Shown here: positions 21,612 to 24,421 of the stretch, piece by piece
Position numbering within the stretch: the stretch's first letter is position 1
How the letters are laid out: every line of letters starts with the position of its first letter
Assembly (NCBI GenBank): GCA_002314265.1
Contig: DCEW01000002.1
Location: 1 to 24,421, forward strand
Direction of reading: 5' to 3'
DNA length: 24,421 bases
From: Flavobacteriales bacterium UBA1820
GTDB taxonomy: Bacteria > Bacteroidota > Bacteroidia > Flavobacteriales > UBA1820
Program-made: the position numbers and the translations under genes
Notes under the pieces: generated by a model
What the model was told of the DNA's origin: nothing
Database searches by the model: none
Seen by the model: the letters and a program-made list of their open reading frames with translations, nothing else

Positions 21612-23927
21612 ATGAAGAGAAAGAAAAACGAAAGCAGGAAATCCCTGCAGGAAAAGAAAAAAAATCGGGACTTCCTCGGGCGGAACACCCGCCGGGAACG
21701 CCGCAGCGAAGAGCGACACGGTGAAAAACGCCGCAGCGGAGAGCGCCGCCGCCCCCGGGAAGAAAAGGAACACAACCCCTTGGGCGAATTTGAAATATCG
21801 GTTCTGGGCGTATTCCACAAAAACCCCTCGGCCGTCTACAACCCCAAGCAGGTAGCCTCCCGCCTGGCCAAACACACCGGCAAGGACGTCTCCGCCCCTC
21901 AGGTGCAGCAGGCACTCGACACCCTGGTGGCCCGGGAACAACTCCTGCAACCCGAACCCGGACGTTACAAAGCCGCCCCGCAGTCGCAGTACATCGTCGG
22001 CACGATGGACTTCACCTCCTCGGGAGCCGCCTACCTCGTCCCTCAGGACAAGGAAAAATACACCGACGACATCTACATCCCGGCTTCCGCTACCGGCAAG
22101 AGCCTGCACGGGGATACCGTGCGGGTGTATGTCTTCCGCCGCAAAACCGGCCGTCGGCCCGAAGGCGAGGTCGTCGAGATCATCTCCCGCGCCAAGACGC
22201 AATTCGTCGGGCGGCTGGAACTCTCGGACCACTTCGGATTCGTCATCCCGGACAACAACCGCATCAGCATCAATTTCTACATCCCCAAGGAAGGCATCGG
22301 CCAGGCGCACGACGGCGACAAAGTCGTGGTCGAAATCGCCCAATGGCCCGACAAGGCCCACAACCCCGTCGGCCGTATCCTCGACATCCTGGGACGTCCC
22401 GGCGAACACGAAGTGGAGATCCACTCCATCCTGGCCGAATACGGGCTTCCGTACCGTTTTCCGCAGGAGATCGAAGCCGAAGCCTCCGCCCTGCCCATCG
22501 AAATCACCGAGGAGGAGATCGCCCGTCGGCGCGACATGCGGGACTCGACGACCTTTACCATCGACCCGGCCGACGCCAAGGACTTCGACGATGCCCTTTC
22601 GCTCGACAAACTGGAAAACGGCCACTACCTCATCGGGGTGCACATCGCCGACGTTTCGCATTACGTCAAGGAAGGTACTGCGCTGGACGACGAAGCCTAC
22701 GACCGCGGTACTTCGGTGTATCTGGTGGACCGGGTGGTTCCCATGCTGCCCGAGATCCTGAGCAACAACGTCTGCTCCCTGCGTCCGGACGAAGAGAAGC
22801 TCACCTTCTCGGCCGTCTTTGAAATGGACCAGGAAGCTCACGTGAAAAACGAGTGGTTCGGCCGTACGGTCATCCGCTCGAACCGCCGCTTCACCTACGA
22901 GGAGGCTCAAGCGGTGATCGAAGGAGCGGACGATCCGCTGCGCGAAGAGATCCTCATCCTGGATTCCCTGGCCAAGAAGATGCGCGAGCGGCGCATGGCC
23001 GCCGGAGCCATCGCATTCGACCGGGAAGAAGTAAAATTCACCCTCGATGCCGACAATGAACCTACCGGGGTATTCTTCAAGATATCGAAAGACGCCAACA
23101 AACTGATCGAGGAATTCATGCTGCTGGCCAACCGCAAGGTAGCGACCTTCGTAGGCAGCGAACTGCGCCACGATCCGGTGTACCAAGGCGTTGCCCCGAC
23201 GTTCGTCTACCGCGTCCACGACGATCCGAACCCCGAAAAACTGGCTTCCCTGGCCGGGATGGCACGCAAATTCGGCTACAAGGTCCTCACCAAAGACCGC
23301 CAGTCCATCTCCCGTTCGCTCAACCGGATGCTCACCGACGTTCGGGGTCACCGCGAGGAAAACATGCTCACCACCCTGGCCATGCGTTCGATGGCCAAGG
23401 CGGAATACTCGACTGACAACATCGGGCACTACGGCCTGGCTTTCGAATACTACACGCATTTCACCTCGCCTATCCGCCGCTATCCGGACGTGATGGTCCA
23501 CCGCCTGCTCCAACGCTATCTGGACAAGGGGAAAAGTGCGGACAAGGAAAAGTACGAGGAATCCTGCCGATACGCCTCCTCCCGTGAACGCATTGCCGCC
23601 GATGCCGAACGCGATTCGGTAAAATACATGCAGGTCAAGTACATGGCCAAGCAGGTGGACAAGGAATACAAGGGCGTCATTTCGGGAGTTACCGAATGGG
23701 GCATCTACGTGGAGATCATCGAAAACAAATGCGAAGGCATGGTGCGCCTGCGCGACCTCCGGGACGACTACTACTCCTTCGACGCCAAAAATTTCTGCGT
23801 GGTGGGCGAGAACAGCCACAACGTGCTGCAACTGGGCGACGAAGTGATGGTACGGGTCAAGAACGCCGACCTGGAGCGCAAACAACTGGACTTCGAGTTC
23901 CTCCGCACGGCCGAAGAAGGCGACTGA
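21612..23927 (+). CDS. rnr: ribonuclease R
   Basis: A 771-residue 3'-to-5' exoribonuclease that degrades structured RNA and helps rRNA and tmRNA quality control. Domains in order: a very basic low-complexity N-terminus (1-53); a winged-helix-like segment (about 55-120); cold-shock RNA-binding domains (about 125-265); the RNB catalytic domain (about 305-635); and a C-terminal S1 domain (685-765, GVISGVTEWGIYVEI). The RNB metal-binding Asp cluster is at 318-327 (DPADAKDFDD), and HFTSPIRRYPDVMVHR (616-631) is the second signature. E. coli RNase R has its Lys-rich tail at the C-terminus, whereas here the basic region is only N-terminal. It is the middle gene of the rpiB-rnr-tadA operon. Confidence 0.95.
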   Translation: MKRKKNESRKSLQEKKKNRDFLGRNTRRERRSEERHGEKRRSGERRRPREEKEHNPLGEFEISVLGVFHKNPSAVYNPKQVASRLAKHTGKDVSAPQVQQALDTLVAREQLLQPEPGRYKAAPQSQYIVGTMDFTSSGAAYLVPQDKEKYTDDIYIPASATGKSLHGDTVRVYVFRRKTGRRPEGEVVEIISRAKTQFVGRLELSDHFGFVIPDNNRISINFYIPKEGIGQAHDGDKVVVEIAQWPDKAHNPVGRILDILGRPGEHEVEIHSILAEYGLPYRFPQEIEAEASALPIEITEEEIARRRDMRDSTTFTIDPADAKDFDDALSLDKLENGHYLIGVHIADVSHYVKEGTALDDEAYDRGTSVYLVDRVVPMLPEILSNNVCSLRPDEEKLTFSAVFEMDQEAHVKNEWFGRTVIRSNRRFTYEEAQAVIEGADDPLREEILILDSLAKKMRERRMAAGAIAFDREEVKFTLDADNEPTGVFFKISKDANKLIEEFMLLANRKVATFVGSELRHDPVYQGVAPTFVYRVHDDPNPEKLASLAGMARKFGYKVLTKDRQSISRSLNRMLTDVRGHREENMLTTLAMRSMAKAEYSTDNIGHYGLAFEYYTHFTSPIRRYPDVMVHRLLQRYLDKGKSADKEKYEESCRYASSRERIAADAERDSVKYMQVKYMAKQVDKEYKGVISGVTEWGIYVEIIENKCEGMVRLRDLRDDYYSFDAKNFCVVGENSHNVLQLGDEVMVRVKNADLERKQLDFEFLRTAEEGD

Positions 23928-23938
23928 ACTTCCAAGAG

Positions 23939-24385
23939 ATGGAACAGGCAGACTACGGCAGCGACACGTATTTCATGCAGCGGGCCTTGGACGAAGCCCG
24001 TCAGGCTGCCCGGGCGGGAGAAATCCCGGTCGGTGCCGTCGTGGTGGCCGCCGGACAAATCATCGCCCGGGGGCACAACCTGACCGAAACCCTGTGCGAC
24101 GTAACCGCCCATGCCGAGATGCAGGCCATCACCGCAGCGGCCGGGCACCTCGGGGGAAAATACTTGCCCGACTGCACGCTGTACGTAACCCTCGAACCAT
24201 GCTCCATGTGCGCCGGGGCCTTGTACTGGGCGCAACTGGGGCGACTGGTCTTCGGAGCGGAGGATCCCCGCAGAGGGTACCGGGCAATGGGTGGTCGGTT
24301 GCATCCTAAGACCGAAGTAACGAGCGGGGTTCTGGCGGGGGAGTGCAAGGAACTTCTGGATGCTTTCTTCCAGAAACTGCGCTGA
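23939..24385 (+). CDS. tadA: tRNA-specific adenosine deaminase (wobble A34 to inosine)
   Basis: A 148-residue zinc enzyme of the cytidine-deaminase superfamily that deaminates A34 of tRNA-Arg(ACG) to inosine. The zinc and catalytic residues are His58 and Glu60 in TAHAEMQAI, and Cys88 and Cys91 in TLEPCSMCAGAL. EIPVGAVVV (28-36) and FGAEDPRRG (105-113) are also typical of the family. The chosen start MEQADYGSDTYFMQRALDEA begins 11 bases after the rnr stop; the frame stays open further upstream inside rnr, but that part is unlike the family. The C-terminus FFQKLR is complete within the window. Guanine deaminase is the nearest alternative, but size and context favour TadA. Confidence 0.92.
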   Translation: MEQADYGSDTYFMQRALDEARQAARAGEIPVGAVVVAAGQIIARGHNLTETLCDVTAHAEMQAITAAAGHLGGKYLPDCTLYVTLEPCSMCAGALYWAQLGRLVFGAEDPRRGYRAMGGRLHPKTEVTSGVLAGECKELLDAFFQKLR

Positions 24386-24421
24386 AAACCAGCGTCAAGC
24401 CCATACAAACAAGGTCGGCCG

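Overview
The window looks like a chromosomal segment of a high-GC member of the Bacteroidota, probably Bacteroidales; an Alistipes/Rikenellaceae-like origin is my inference from base composition and gene types. Three things support the phylum. Promoter-like TAnnTTTG boxes, the phylum's -7 element, sit at sensible distances upstream of most transcription units. There is no consistent Shine-Dalgarno signal before the starts. The proteins have Bacteroidota character: an HU/IHF-like protein, a 29-residue Lys/Arg-rich mS38/AURKAIP1-type protein, a 590-residue ribosomal protein S1, and a rhamnose operon ordered like rhaKIPA of Bacteroides thetaiotaomicron. No tRNA, rRNA, CRISPR array, IS element or prophage gene was seen.

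Layout. Positions 33-2855 are minus-strand housekeeping genes: a small outer-membrane barrel protein, RNase E/G, the 29-residue protein and an HU-like protein. Divergent from HU is a class II HMG-CoA reductase (3000-4313, +). Ribosomal protein S1 (4477-6249, -) follows, with a strong terminator and a structured leader. An AraC-family regulator (6466-7356, -) is divergent from a six-gene plus-strand rhamnose operon (7454-16143): rhamnulokinase, rhamnose isomerase, RhaT symporter, rhamnulose-1-phosphate aldolase and two exported GH78-type (alpha-L-rhamnosidase-like) proteins. Then come purB (+) and a convergent minus-strand operon of a CNNM/CBS membrane protein, phosphoglycerate mutase and a nitrilase-family amidohydrolase. 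Last is a plus-strand operon of rpiB, rnr (RNase R) and tadA.

How the genes work together. The rhamnose locus is a complete inner-pathway module. Periplasmic GH78 enzymes would release L-rhamnose, RhaT would import it with protons, and RhaA, RhaB and RhaD would convert it to dihydroxyacetone phosphate and L-lactaldehyde. The AraC-type protein very likely activates the operon; a direct repeat with 21-bp spacing lies just upstream of the rhaB promoter. The operon has no lactaldehyde reductase (rhaO/fucO), no mutarotase and no SusC/SusD pair. 

I did not find a clearly new defence or mobile system. The best leads are a perfect 38-bp palindrome between rhaA and rhaT, two hairpins in the rpsA leader, a compact GH78-like protein with Asp where Glu is expected, an RNase E/G lacking the zinc-link cysteines, and the 29-codon gene between HU and rng.
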